64,000 nt of DNA from Daphnia carinata (lineage: Eukaryota; Arthropoda; Branchiopoda; Diplostraca; Daphniidae), in assembly GCF_022539665.2 (NCBI RefSeq), contig NC_081340.1, forward strand, positions 7,625,357-7,689,356, read 5' to 3'. The position numbers were made by a program, and so were the translations under genes. The notes below the pieces were generated by a model that saw only the letters and a list, made by a program, of their open reading frames with translations, made no database searches and was not told the origin of the DNA. Shown in pieces: positions 13,101 through 25,138 of the stretch. Within the stretch, counting starts at the first letter, position 1, and every line of letters begins with the position of its first letter.

Positions 13101-16100
13101 CTCCCGTAGACATGCGAGTGGGAATCCACACAGGAGCTGTCCTGGCTGGCGTCCTGGGTCAGCGGCAATGGCAGTTTGACGTCTACAGCCAGGATGTGGA
13201 GCTAGCCAACAAGATGGAGAGCAGCGGGCAGCCAGGGTGAGTTAGTTTGTTGTTAGAGTTATGTCTATCGACCCCTCCCCTCTATATCCATCAATCAAAA
13301 TAGAAGATGGAAGTAAAAAATCTTCCTGTTTCGGCCTAGCAGCAACAGTGAGGCTGCAGGAAAAAGAGAATATGGAACGTGTTATAAAAGGAAATAAGCA
13401 CGGCGGAGATTCACGCGCAAACGAGAAATAGGAATCCCAGAGAATGCTTCACTTCCTGCCCTCGTTTTTATTTTTCTATTCCCCGCCTCGCTGATGTCGC
13501 AGTGGCTGGATGGGCTCTTGATTTATAGACATCCGTGTGGGGTTTCCTATATCAAGTCTCTTTTCTCATCTCCGATATAGTCTTATGGTCTATTTTTAGA
13601 TTGTGACTCTGAAAAAAAAAAAAAAAAAAGAGGACGCCATTTGCAATAGTTGCTCGACGATCATTCGACTTTCCTGATGAATAAGTGCCGTATTAGAATT
13701 GAAGTCTATACTACCACCCACACGGGGATGAGAAAAAACATGTAAGGAATCGTTGGATTGCATTGGAAGTCACAGAGAGGATCTTAATTAGAAAAGGACG
13801 CCACTCGCCCGTTCGTACGGCTCGTCTTTGATGAATTGGCGGGTTCATCTGTCCATTAGAAAAAATATCTGAGGGAGATTAATCATTTCTTCATTTCAGT
13901 GAGATAAGCTTTCATTTAAGACGCTATTACGAAAATAGTTGTTGGGCCAATAGTTGCGCGTGCTGTTGACTTAATTGGATTCTTTTGTATTGATGGTGAA
14001 ATCGTGGACTTATTAATTTTGTTTGTTTTGTTTTTTTTTCGGCTGATTGCGCCACACTTCTTATGCAGTCGTGTTCACGTATCCAGCCGGACGTTGAGCT
14101 TCCTCGGAGATGAATTTGAAGTAGAGGCGGCCCATGGCGAGAAGCGAGAACAGGTTCTACGCACAGCCGGAATTGAGACCTATTTTATCCTACGCGCCCG
14201 CAATCAGGTACAATTGTCAGCCATTTGCCCATTGCCATGTTTTACATATTTGATTTTCTATGGAATTTTTTCAGACCAGTCATCAGACGGAAGACGAATC
14301 TAAAAAGATGGTGATTGAACAAACAGAAGCCGCTACTGTAGCCATCACAAAAGTGTTGCCCAGCGGCTTCGATCAAGAAGCCGTTGCGGTGAACACAGTG
14401 TGCCAAACGTCTGACCCAGTAGACGGTTGGTGTGGATGTTTCAAGCGTTGCAGCAAAGTAGACAAGACGACATTATTGGTGGTCGGAGAAGTGGCCGGAG
14501 AAAATCGTAGTCTGCTACGTCCTAGCCGCTTGAATGAACAACAACATGTCGGGTAAATTGAATCATTCCGCTCCGACTGATGATAGGTATCCAGAAAGAG
14601 CGAAACATTTGTTTCGTGTGGCTGTTGCCTTATCGATGATTGGTAGGATAAGTCACGTCTCACTGCCTTTTTTTCCTTCTAAAAATGTCTGTATTGTATA
14701 TCTGCATGGCCATCGTAACGGGAACATGATGAATTAGTGTAGAAAAAAAGAGGTATTTATGTCTCGATTTCCGCCTTTGATATGTGTGTGTATATATAGA
14801 TCGGTAGGAATAACTCGAGGGCCGTCGACTGGTAATACAAACCCAACGAATTTGATGACGCAAACATTCGTCGATTCGGAGAGGGAAGCTAAATACCGAC
14901 TGCATCGTGACGCTACGGCCGTCTACAATCTTCTGGCTCTGCCGCTGGCCTTGACTTGGCTGGCCTTTTTCGCTCTGGCCACAAGTCCTTGGTATTTGAT
15001 TTTTAAAAATATAATTGAACGTTAAAAGTATTTCATGTGATGTCTCGTTCTTCAGGAATCCCGTGTATGTTCTATTTTTCCCAGTCATTGCCGGACTTCT
15101 TCTGCTCGTAGTTGTCGGTGTAGCCGACACTTGGGAAAACTGCGTAGGTTCACGTGTAACTAATACGCGTTTAATGAGCTGGACATTGCACTTAGCGACG
15201 TCGATCAATAACTGTATGTCTTCAATTAACTTCTAGGATTCTGTCGGCCAAGTGAAGAAGCTCAGCGCTCTCGTTAATGGCAAGTTGGGACTTCGTTGCT
15301 GGCTCGTTGTCCTAGGCATCCTGTTGCTGGTTGGTGCTCATTTAAGTGGGCAGGTAGGGTTTGTTTAAACGTGCGCTGTGTTTATGATCACCGTGATTTC
15401 CTAACTCCGTACTGTAAATATGCGTTCGCAGGGATTTAGCCGGACGTTCCCTTGTCCTAGCGAAGCGTCACTCGTCTTAATCAGCGTAGCGATGGTGCCT
15501 CATGTGGCCAGTTATTTCAAAGGTACATTCCTGCTGCTACTATCAGCCACTTACATTTGTCTGCCGTGGCTTCATTACCAACCGACCTTGGACGTTCCCT
15601 GCTGGTTTCACAGGTAAACGCACCTGCATTTACATTTCCGTTCCTCGTTTGTTTGTTTTTTCTTGGCGAGCTCCACTGATGCTTAATCGATTCTAACTTT
15701 TCCTATGAAGAGACGGCCTACATACCCAAGAGTTGATTCTTGCTAGCTGTGTTTTGCTGGTCATCTCTTTGGTTCTTTTCTCGTTAGCCAGGCAGGTGGG
15801 TCCGATGGCTAGCCAAGCGCATTTTATGTATTTATACCATAGTTTTTACGGAAATGAATATCTCTTTGAACTTTTAGCTGGAGTCAACTTCACGCAGTCT
15901 CTATACCAACTGGGCTGGTATCGAGGAACAACGAGAGCGAGCAGCTGATTTGGGCCGAAGGAATCAGGTATTTATTTCCTCTATTTTACTGTCCTGCTCC
16001 AAACGTTAGACCGTTAAGTTTTCAATGCGATGTTTATTCACTTGGTCTAAAGAAATCAATGCCCATGCAGGCTTTACTGTTCAATATACTGCCGGCTCAC

Positions 16101-17263
16101 GTTGCCCAGCACTTCTTGCGCAAAGACATCCATCAACGAGACGAGCAGTTGTACAGTCAGAGCTATACGAGCGTAGGTGTCCTCTTTGCTTCCATACCGA
16201 ATTTCTCCGGTAAGCATAACAGTAAAAAATATATATATAAATAAATAAACTGCCGACATTTCCTATCGATCTGTGGATGTCTAAATCCTTTTTTTGCGTG
16301 CGCGCATGAAGGAAGGCTTCCACAACGACAAGGCCTAGTAGTGATTTTATGTTTCTTTTTCTATTGAACGCCCGTTTTTACGTCATACCATACCAGAATT
16401 CTATTCAGAAGAAACTGTCAATAATCAAGGACTAGAATGTCTGCGTTTCCTTAACGAAGTCATCTCGGATTTCGATGCGGTAAAACACGTGACCATTTTC
16501 TTTTTGTGACATTCCTTTCGAATTTCAAATTCCATCTTTTATTTCATTGCATTCTAGCTCCTCGATCAGAGCCAATTCTCCGACATGACCAAGATCAAAA
16601 CGATCGGATCGACATATATGGCCGCCAGCGGACTGAATATCACCCAGCAGCCAAAGGTAATAGGAATCGCTATTGCTTTCCGTATTCGTTGTAGATCTTC
16701 GTGAGTCATGCATTACGAATCTGTTTTCATTTGCAGGAGGACGAGGACATCTCGATACGTTGGAAACATTTGGCACTTCTCGTAGAGTTCGCCCTGTCCA
16801 TGCAACGGACGCTACAAAATATTAATGACCAGAGTTTTAATCATTTCGTTTTGCGAATGGGTGAGATAACTTACGAACATAATTTTGCTTTTAAACCTTT
16901 TAAAAAAATTGATGCGGTTTTTTTCCTGCCGTTGGAAGGCATAAACCACGGTCCAACGACTGCTGGAGTCATCGGTGCCACCAAACCGCATTACGACATT
17001 TGGGGAAATGCGGTTAACGTGGCCTCTAGAATGGAAAGCACCGGTAAAGCCGGATGCATACAGGTATGTATTAGCTGTAATTTAAATGATTCGGATACTT
17101 CTGTAAAAGGGCTAATTGGAATTATTGGCAGGTGACGGAAGAAACAAGTACCATCCTGCGTCACTTTGGTTACCAGTTTGAGCAGCGCGGCTTGGTCTTT
17201 GTCAAAGGAAAAGGCCAGCTACTGACTTATTACTTAATCGAATCAGACGCCAGTGTGACCTGA
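7142..17263 (+). CDS. Ac3: Adenylyl cyclase type 3 (ADCY3 ortholog)
   Basis: Membrane enzyme converting ATP to cAMP downstream of G-protein receptors. I join 20 coding exons: 7142-7876, 9101-9250, 9334-9452, 11247-11358, 11466-11593, 13078-13236, 14069-14207, 14275-14552, 14800-14991, 15056-15143, 15237-15353, 15432-15613, 15711-15795, 15878-15967, 16071-16209, 16397-16479, 16558-16656, 16737-16860, 16939-17063, 17132-17263. This gives 1,091 residues (human ADCY3 1,144). Order: six-helix block (about 75-280), C1 catalytic domain (about 325-514) with metal aspartates in LFADIVGFT and ILGDCYYC, linker, second helix block (about 640-830), C2 domain (about 860-1,086) with [12 protein letters not shown] and [24 protein letters not shown] after the second aspartate and FASIPNF in C2 favour type 3 over types 1, 2, 5, 8 or 9. 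Exon 3's acceptor (AAAAG) has a weak tract. All key catalytic residues seen are conserved. Confidence 0.95.
9453..11246 (+). other. Intron 3 of adenylyl cyclase 3, with coding-like content
   Basis: A 1.8-kb intron, long against the roughly 60-250 bp of most introns in this gene. It contains the two-exon candidate described at 10289-10881. Another open frame (9977-10450, true ATG) overlaps the first part of that candidate in a different frame and could supply an upstream exon. Confidence 0.6.
10289..10881 (+). CDS. Candidate nested type II membrane glycoprotein, 5' end unresolved
   Basis: Not a known family to me. Two open segments join in frame across a 156-bp intron (donor T|GTAAAA after 10492, acceptor TCAAG at 10648); the junction rebuilds a Cys codon. 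The joined product has a basic segment ([13 protein letters not shown]), one hydrophobic helix of about 22 residues ([20 protein letters not shown]), then a polar tail ending at TAG 10881. The tail holds four N-glycosylation sequons (NGT, NAT, NMT, NST) and several cysteines; none lies before the helix in this frame. That is the pattern of a type II membrane protein with a luminal C-terminus. No ATG is present in frame in the first segment, so a 5' exon is missing, perhaps from 9977 onward. It lies wholly inside an intron of the cyclase, same strand. Confidence 0.35.
11594..13077 (+). other. Intron 5 of adenylyl cyclase 3
   Basis: A 1.5-kb intron between the exon ending in MIDAIK and the exon starting CVREST. 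I see poly-T and poly-C runs but no supported gene inside. The 13237-14068 intron is likewise empty. Confidence 0.6.
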
Positions 17264-17370
17264 AAAAAAAGGAGCAACATTTTGTCGAGTTCACATCGAC
17301 GTCAAAACAATCATGCGAATCTCATCGTTTTCTATTTGTGTCATGTATGCTGATGTTCCATTTCTGAAAA

Positions 17371-17376
17371 TTTATT
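17371..17376 (-). promoter_or_regulatory. Poly(A) signal for MED30
   Basis: AATAAA on the minus strand, 46 nt past the MED30 stop. It lies between the convergent stops of the cyclase (17263) and MED30 (17422), which are only 158 bp apart, so the two 3' UTRs probably overlap. Confidence 0.6.
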
Positions 17377-17421
17377 ATCGTTATTACACACCAAAAGCTC
17401 GTACCACAATTACACATATCT

Positions 17422-18852
17422 TTATGGACGTCTCATCATAAGCATAGTATTAATTTCCCATATGATGCTTCTCATATATTCCATGATATCTGCAAACAAA
17501 AACAAACGTTTAAAATGCATTTCAAACAAACCTGTCAAATACTTAAAATACCTTGAAGGTGGCGATTTTTTACAGCAATTTGTTCGTAGAGTTCTTTTTT
17601 TTCCTCGACAGCTGCCAGATATTGCTCCGATTTTGTTCTATCTGCGTACTTCCAATCGACCAAGTTGCTTTGGGTGGGGATCATCGTATCCAACGGAAAT
17701 GCGTCCAGTTCTTGACTGTTTTCGTTGCATTTGTTATAGATTATTCTGAGCCGTTTGAACAATACTTTGACCATCTTTAGTTGGTCATCTAGCTTGTTTT
17801 TCTTGTCAACTGCCAATGATGTGCTCTGTGCTGACCCATTAGGAGGTTGAAGATTCTTAAGGTGTTGAAGGCATTCTTGTACTCTGGATACAAGTTCTTG
17901 CACTGTTTCCTGGCCTTTTCCCAAATAATAGCTGCATTATTACTTGAAAATTCAACGGGAAGACAGCAAAAACAATCTCACCTATTCGGCAAAGAGAAGC
18001 AGGATTAAAATCTTTTTGGGGTTGTTGCTGGGGCTGTTGCTGAGGTTGCTGCTGAGGCTGTTGCTGTGGATGTTGCTGGGGCTGTTGTAGTTGTTGTTGT
18101 TGTTGCTGATGCATTTGTGGATGCTGTTGTTGTTGCTGAAGAAATGGCTGCTGTTGCATCACAGATGATGCATTTCCCTGCTGAGGGGCAGGTGAGTGCT
18201 GTTGGGGATGTTGAAAAATATTTCCTTGTTGCTGCTGATGCTGTTGTAAATAACGTTGTTGTTGCATCTGGGGAGCAGGGGAGTGTTGGAAGCCTTGTTG
18301 CTGTTGCTGTTGTAGCTGCTGCTGTTGTAATTGCTGCTGCTGTGCCATCAGTTGTTGTTGCATTAACTGAGGCTGAGATTGTTGCATCATTTGAGATTGT
18401 GGTAACAACATATCCTGACCTACAAACATTATAATGGGGAAAATTTCATTAATGTATATAATCAATGTAACATGTGGTTCTACCTTGTTGTTGCTGCTGC
18501 AGTTGCTGCTGTTGCGCTGTGAGTTGTTGTTGCATTAACTGTGGCTGAGACTGCTGCATCATTTGCTGGGGTATGTTTTGCTGTTGTTGGCCCATAGGTG
18601 AGTGCTGTGGCAAATGCATCATGCCACCTTGCTGTGATTGTTGTGACATATGGGCAGGTGAAAAGTTATTTGGCACGTTAAAGTGCACGTTGCCTAAAAT
18701 GAACAAAGTCTGAAGAAGATTACGAAACACCGAAACTATATGGAGATGAATAATATCATTTTGGGCACATTTCTAGTCAAAACAAATTTAATAAAACATT
18801 CAATTGAACATTTCAAGCTTCAAACAACTTTTTTACCTTGACCTTGATTCAT
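17422..18852 (-). CDS. MED30: Mediator complex subunit 30 (MED30), Q-rich
   Basis: Head-module-associated subunit of Mediator, which links transcription factors to RNA polymerase II in the nucleus. Minus-strand coding exons: 18852-18837, 18693-18484, 18419-17982, 17914-17552 and 17489-17422; 364 residues. The C-terminal part is diagnostic: PASLCRIG-QETVQE, NLQPPNG, LFKRLRIIYNKCNEN and a last exon with MRSIIWEINTML (human LRNLIWDINAML). The N-terminal half is a long Gln-rich region, roughly doubling the human length of 178; insect MED30 proteins are also Q-extended. Introns 1 to 4 are all phase 1. Exons 2 and 3 carry near-identical segments (see findings). The exon 4 acceptor (GGGAAAAG) is weak, but only it restores RIGQETVQ. 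Confidence 0.9.
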
Positions 18853-18997
18853 TTTTAATGTCGTGTTTCTTTTAATTCAACTAAACCGAAATCAACGCGA
18901 AAAACTGGAATCCAACGACCATTCAATACTAAACGTCAACAGTGTTTATAAGGTGCACCCAAATGCTTAAATTTGTGTACAATTTTACGGCGTTGCC

Positions 18998-19202
18998 ATG
19001 CGGTCATTTCTGAACAAGTTTTTGAGGTTTGTTCACCCAGTTTTCTTCGCATGAGTTCCAATTTCCAAGTTTCGTTAGTTGCCGAACCTTGATTTTTGTG
19101 TTTTGCAGCGCTCTCAACATCTCACGTAGGACAGCCATTAGTGTCCTGGCGCCAAAACAAAAACTAATTAGAAGTCGTCAGAACGACCCACGTTTTGATT
19201 AA
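18998..19202 (+). CDS. Possible 40-residue gene divergent from MED30
   Basis: Two exons, 18998-19026 and 19109-19202, join in phase (TTG AG|GTTTGT and TTTTGCAG|C) to give a basic 40-residue product starting MRSFLNKFLSALNISRRTAI and ending DPRFD. Its start is 146 bp from the MED30 start, on the other strand, so the two would share a bidirectional promoter. AATAAA follows at 19384-19389. A basic, Ser/Leu-rich N-terminus would suit a small mitochondrial protein, but I recognise no family. It could be chance: the ORF is short. Confidence 0.3.
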
Positions 19203-19383
19203 AACGCAATTTATCCTTGATAATTAATATTGTCTCTTAAAGTACACTTCTAATCACAAAAGCACACAGGATTATCTGGCGGATTCGTTAAGGTAAAATG
19301 TTCTCGACCCCTTTCAATTGCTGTTTTTAATATTTGTGATTTGAATTCGTGCTAGTGCCTTCAGTATGTATTTTTCATTCACT

Positions 19384-19389
19384 AATAAA
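19384..19389 (+). promoter_or_regulatory. AATAAA, possible poly(A) signal of the 40-residue candidate
   Basis: Hexamer on the plus strand, 182 nt after the stop of the small candidate at 18998-19202. Confidence 0.35.
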
Positions 19390-20410
19390 AAAAGTGATTA
19401 AATGGGAGTGAAATCAAACAAGCACACACAAACAGACAGAATGGCTGGATAAGGTGAAGAGCAAAAGCTTCAAATTGCCTTGTGTGTATTGTTTGTTTGG
19501 TGAGCCCTAATACAGTAGGCGAAAGAGCACTGATACAATGCTTGCGATGAAAAATTGATGGCACTGTCTGCAAAGGATAACAATAAAAAAAATATTAAGA
19601 TAATAAGCAAGATAAGTTCATCATTTAATGTTTTGAGGAGTGGAGGGATTGCGACTGCAACAGTATTATAAGTATTTCAAAGGTTTTCTAGGAGAAAATC
19701 AACGGGACAATTTACATTGAACCAAAGAAAAAAAAATAATAATATTTAAAGAAATATTTGTTTTTACTTAGGATGCAGCAAGAGTAGCAGCAATGAATGA
19801 TGGTGAGGCCAAGTGAACATACATAGCTGAATTTTTTGGAGAAAATGATTGGAACAAACTGTGGGGTAACACAATATAGATGAAGAGAATATTGTTGAGA
19901 ATATGGTAGGTATCGCTACTTAATATATGAGCACTTTCAACTTGTAGGCTACATTTGGTTGCCACAGCTGTTTAACCAAAACCAGGGCACATTGTGGAAT
20001 ATATAGCAGAGAAATATTTAGTATAGAAAATTAAACGGAGACGCGAAAAACATTAAATGGTGAACTATATGATAAGAGTACTGCAAACAAGTTTAACTCT
20101 AATTTTTTTCTGGTGTTTTGCTATTTTTCGTATTTCAGACTGAACCAAACATCAGGGTGAAAAGTGAGGCTAATTCACTGAAGAAACTAAGAAAAGGAGA
20201 AAATGGGATGAGAGTGCCATAACATAACAGATGGTTCCAATCTTGGAAGATAATCAGGTCGTTATTTACAAAACAGCCCGAATGTCTTCTATTTTTAAAC
20301 AAAAAAAAACTGTATATTAAAAAGAAAAGAGCCACAAAAATGCACTAGCCCTCAATTTCTTTCTTACAACTATATAGGCACCGACTTAACACATAGTCGA
20401 GCACGTATCA
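19390..20410 (-). other. Probable 3' UTR of the phosphate transporter; no gene seen
   Basis: AT-rich, no recognisable coding. It lies just downstream of the SLC20 stop on the minus strand. No clear AATAAA was found close to the stop; a minus-strand ATTAAA occurs near 19624-19629 and would give a 3' UTR of about 0.8 kb. Confidence 0.4.
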
Positions 20411-22305
20411 TCAGAAGAGATTACAGACTTGGAAGATATACATGATGGCTGCGCTCAAACCACCGGCAATGGGTACTGTCACGGCCCAGGCAAAGATGAT
20501 GTTGCGGAAGAGGGCCCAATCGACGCCACCGCGCGAAGTCTGCGCCCAGCCGACGAAAACGACCGATCCGACTTTGCAGTGAGTCGTGCTGATGGGAACA
20601 CCGATTTTGCTGGCCACGAGGACGGTAAAGGCAGCGCCAATTTCGATGGTGAAACCACTCGACGACGTCAACTTGGTCAAATCTTCTCCAACCGTTTTGA
20701 TGACTCGTCGTCCCCAAACCCACAGGCCGATGGTGATGCCGATGCCTCCGAAGAAGAGAATGTGGAGTGGCGTTTCAGACCTTTGTTCAACGTTGCCTTC
20801 GGTGTAGATGAGCCAAATGGCCACCAGCGGTCCGATGGCATTGCTGACGTCGTTTCCACCGTGAGCAAATGCGCCGAACGAGGCCGTCATGATCTGAAGG
20901 AATGAAAAGAGTCGGACAACCTCTGGAGGATCGTCAACGGAAGCTGAAGCCAGAGTTGAAGCCACGTTGACAGTTGGCGGATTCTCAACATCCATAGTCT
21001 TCTTCACAATAGTAGCGTGCGGTACTCCTCCAGCATTAATGAGCGGAACGGCGCTGCTGCAAGGTGACAGACCGTGAATTGGCGTAGGTTGTTCGCTGTT
21101 GGGCTGGCCCTTGTTGCCCTGGTTGTCTAACCGCGTCTCGGCGATGAACGGACTCTCTTCTCCAGCCAGTGAAATGGTTTTCGGCTGCGATTTGCGGAAT
21201 CCGAATCGCATCGGCTTGTGACGTGCTTCCGTCGGTTTACGTTGCTTGCCACCCTGCCGGGAATGGAGCGTGTTGGCCGGGTCCAATTCCGAGTGAACGC
21301 CATTGTATGGGATATTATCCATCGAAACATTGCGTGACTCTTCGGGCGTGATGTTGGCCGAAGAAGCTGCCGATCCAGGACCGCTGTCTCCGCCGAAAGC
21401 AAATTTAGCCCTTGTGGCTTCGTCATTGCGATGGCCTTCCGTGATGGAGCGACGTAACCTTGGCACCATTACCAACTGGACAGCCATTCCGGCCAGTAAA
21501 CCGATAAGGCAGCTGAGGATAATGGTTCCCCACCAAGGGATGCGGTCAAAGTACAACAAACTGGGCCCATCCAGCACAATGGAGAAGACGTTGATGCCCA
21601 ACGTTAATGCGTAGAAGATGGGCAGAGCTCTGAGGCCATATTCAAGTGGAGCCGGTTTGCGAAGAATCAATTTACGGATGGCCAAAAAGAGGGCGGAAGA
21701 CATGAGGCCAGACAAGACGGGCGAGACGAACCACGAGGCAACAATCTGTCCCAGTTTGGACCACTGGACGCCTTCAGTGCCTTTGGCCACCAACGAGAAG
21801 CCGATAGTGGCTCCGACGATGCTGTGCGTTCCAGAAATGGGCAATTTGAGGAAAGTGGCCAGTATCAACCAGACGCCGCTGCCGCCGAGAGCGGCCAAGT
21901 TGCCCAGCATCAGCTCCGAATTGGAATTGTTGTAGATGCTCGGGTCGATGATGCCTTTACGCATCGTGTCCGAGACCTTGTAACCTGCCAAAACAAACCA
22001 AAAGTTTTAAAAATTTCAACGACGAAAAGGACGTTGTATTTCATACCGATGAGAACAGCTCCGGCAATTTCAAAGATGGTGGCCAGAATACAAGCCTGAC
22101 GGATGGTGAGGACTTTGGCTCCGACAGATGTGCCAAAACTGTTGGCCACATCATTAGCACCGACGCCAAAGGCCAAGACAAATGAAACAATAAAGCCGAG
22201 GATGACGATCCAGAGGAGTTCGCTGTTGTAGGCGATGTCGCCAGTTCCGATGCTGGATATCACTTCGGTTACTGCCTCGGTAACCATTTCGGTAACGGAG
22301 GACAT
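20411..22305 (-). CDS. Sodium-dependent phosphate transporter, SLC20/PiT family
   Basis: Plasma-membrane Na+/inorganic phosphate symporter of the PiT (PF01384) family. Two coding exons on the minus strand, 22305-22047 and 21984-20411, give 610 residues (human PiT-1 679, PiT-2 652). Both copies of the family signature are present: [18 protein letters not shown] near residue 45 and [18 protein letters not shown] near residue 460. N- and C-terminal blocks of hydrophobic helices flank a large polar loop (about 300-430) rich in Ser, Pro and basic residues, as in the family. The end is VCNLF-stop after the last helix. The start ATG is the first in frame. The antisense frames over it are long only because codons avoid stops on both strands. 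Which vertebrate paralog it matches best cannot be told by eye. Confidence 0.93.
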
Positions 22306-25107
22306 TTTTGAATGGAGGTTAAGGAAAAGGTTTAAATTACTTTTTCAAGTTTTCTTTTTTCAATCACAGTTTTCTTTCAAACAAGATGGCAAATGAAATC
22401 TTGTTCCTATGATTTCTTCAACTATCACAGCGTGTCTTCTTTCGTCCAAATTGAAAAGTAATATTCGTCGAGTTTGCAAGGAGTGTTTCGTAAATGTCAA
22501 CTGAAGAAGGATGAGCAAAAATGGGGAGGACAACGAGTTCACGAGTTTCTATCCCTAATGTAGGAATAGTGATACCTAGGATCTGGTTTTAGCGGGATCT
22601 GCTGGTTAAGAACGACTTTTTTTCTTCTATTTATCTGCTTATCTGTTGTTTAGAGCTCCTCCTTGTACTAAACAAATGTCTCTTGTTTCAATTGCGAAAA
22701 AAGGGGAGCTGGTTCGGGGAAGAAAAAAAACTACTTCGGTTTGTTCCGACACAACAAAGTACAGAAAAGAAACCGAAAAAACTGCCGACTCGAGTGTCAA
22801 CAGATGGCGCGATTGACTACGACGTCGTGGTGGTAGGTGAAATGAGGGCTACGGAAGAAGATGTGAGCTGCTGCGATTGGAGGCTGCAGGTTAACGAGGA
22901 GGTAGACGATGTCAAGAAAGAAGAAGCACGACTGCAGAGCAGGGTATCGCTCGACGGTTGGACTCGCGGTTCAACTGGGTTCAATGGCCAGTTCAGCAAA
23001 CCCATGGCGGGTTCAGAACAACGGTGGTTTTGGTAAGCGGCTCCACGGCAGGATGTTATGTGTGCCTTCTTTATATCTTCGTCTGCGATAAGAAACCCTC
23101 CCCCTCCCTTTTTGTAGAAACACACCCCACGTCTCGGAGGAGTTGAACTTCGTCTCGGATGGCTCGAATGCAATTCAGCAAGGTTCAGCAAAAACAATCC
23201 AGAAGAGAAAAAAAAAAGGAGTCCAATAGGTGGGTTTCGATTTTTGCCTAATTGTCCTTTGGTTTCTTCTTATTACGGTTAGGTAATAGGATCCGTTCCT
23301 GTTGGAGGAAGACAAAAAGGAAAACTGGATTTAGTCGGTTGTAATATCATACACCACACGTCCTCAACTAGTCTAAATGATGTCGTCCTATTGGAATCTA
23401 AGAATCGTCCGCAATACACACTGTGGGAATAATCAAGAGTGATTCAAGCGAAACGAACCCATCTCGTTTGTCTCGACTGAAAAAAAAGCCTTTAATAATA
23501 AATGAATTTCGTTTCAGGCTGTCATTTTGTAAGAGGAAAATGGTTCCGATTCCATTTTCCGCCACGATGAAGACAGGAAACTCTTTTTTCCTCATACAGA
23601 ACGAAAGGTACGCAAAACAAATTATGTTACGCTTGAGAAAATAGCCACGTATAATTTACTTGCGTGTCCTTCCGAAGATACTAAACAAACTTTTTCTCCT
23701 TGACTGTTTACTAGAAGGAAGGCCAACCTAACTTACGAATGTATGGACAGACAGATGCTATCTTCACAACTAGGAATACACAAGGGTCTCTCGTCAAACA
23801 GCGACACCTTTTGTTTGTGCTGTAAGAATGTCAAGGTTTGTTGTTTTTCTTTCATGTCATTAAGTAGACGGAAAGAACGAAGAGGGAAGGCACAAATCCC
23901 CCTCTGGGTCGCATCACCTTATAATGCGCAAAAGAATGCAATTATGGCCGACATCCAAGGTCGGAAACTGGTTCCTTCTTCCCATATTTCGTATGCTTGG
24001 TAATTTATAGTTATCGATCTTTTTTGTTTGAAAACATTAGAATCTTTCGGTTGTATTTTACGGTTATTTAGTTTTCTTTTTTTTTCCCAGTTGTCGGAAT
24101 TGATGTATCATTGTACTGGAACTGCCATTTATGGTTTCACCCATAAACAAATCAAATAAAAACCCTAGTGGGGTAGCGTCTACGCCGAATAACAGTCCAA
24201 CTAGTCTGTTATATCGCGGAGCCAGTTTTGCAGCTAAATGTCGACACGTCTTTCAGAATTCTTGGTGTACGTGGAACAAGACACGGTGAAAAATTCATGA
24301 AATATTTTCATCTGTCTTAATGATTATTAATTTTATAAGATAGCAGCATGACAGCGATTTTCTCGGGCAAATGTTTGGATAGCGACAGCAGTCGGCCATT
24401 GTCCTTGACCAGTTTTGGTTGTGTTCCTCCCTCTTATTCTTTAATTACACATTTGGTAAGAGGAAAAAGGAAAAAAAACACCCGAGGGAAAGGAGGGAAA
24501 TAAACGCCCCTGTCTGATGGGCGAATGTGAAAAAAAAACTAATAATAACAGCAAACGTTTGAAAAAAATTAATTCATTTTGCTTTTAATTCCAGGGAAAA
24601 CATTTCGTACGTCCGGAACGCGGAGAACGCAAGAAAACTACTCTCAAAACATTCGTCCTTCGGTATTTTTATGGTACGTTTCTGTTTGTATTGTTTCGCA
24701 ATAATATGACTTAGTAATCGAAGCTATCTCAGCAGAGCAAATCACTCTTCGTAAAACAAGGAGGAGTGTAAAGGGAAGGAAAACGTTTTCAGGACGACAG
24801 GACATGGGACTAATATGGCCGTCTTGGTCGCGCGGAAGTGTCACGTAACCTTCGTCTGACGGCCGGGTGTCAAGTATCCATATATAGTATAGAACTTGAT
24901 TGAAAGTGATAACGGTACTAGCTCTCGTTGTTTACTAGGTTTCATCGTGACCTGAATATTCTTTATGGGAATGTTTCGAGAAAAAAACAAGAATGAAAGC
25001 AACAAGAGAAATGCGGTAATGAGCAGGGAAACCAAGCCCAACGTTAGCAGACGACGTTACAGAAAATCTATAATTAGTATCCGGTTCAGCGAGAGCACGA
25101 GGTAAAA

Positions 25108-25127
25108 ACTACTACTACTACTACTAC
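25108..25127. repeat. (ACT)n microsatellite
   Basis: About six and a half perfect trinucleotide units, ending four bases before a perfect cAMP-response-element palindrome. Confidence 0.9.
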
Positions 25128-25130
25128 AAC

Positions 25131-25138
25131 TGACGTCA
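25131..25138. promoter_or_regulatory. Perfect CRE palindrome TGACGTCA
   Basis: Exact consensus for CREB/ATF factors. A second exact copy is at 47662-47669. Both are far from assigned start codons, so function is unproven. Confidence 0.3.

Noticed and set aside
18066-18434. 122-codon plus-strand frame rich in Val and Ala opposite MED30
   Set aside because: It is the complement of the CAG/CAA repeats of MED30; composition is explained by the antisense of glutamine codons.
20429-20905. 158-codon plus-strand frame opposite the phosphate transporter
   Set aside because: Antisense shadow of a conserved membrane protein; no independent start context or homology.
22817-22850. Frame reading DYDVVVVG, like an FAD-binding Rossmann start
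   Set aside because: The next residues are not GxGxxG and no flavoprotein sequence follows; coincidence.
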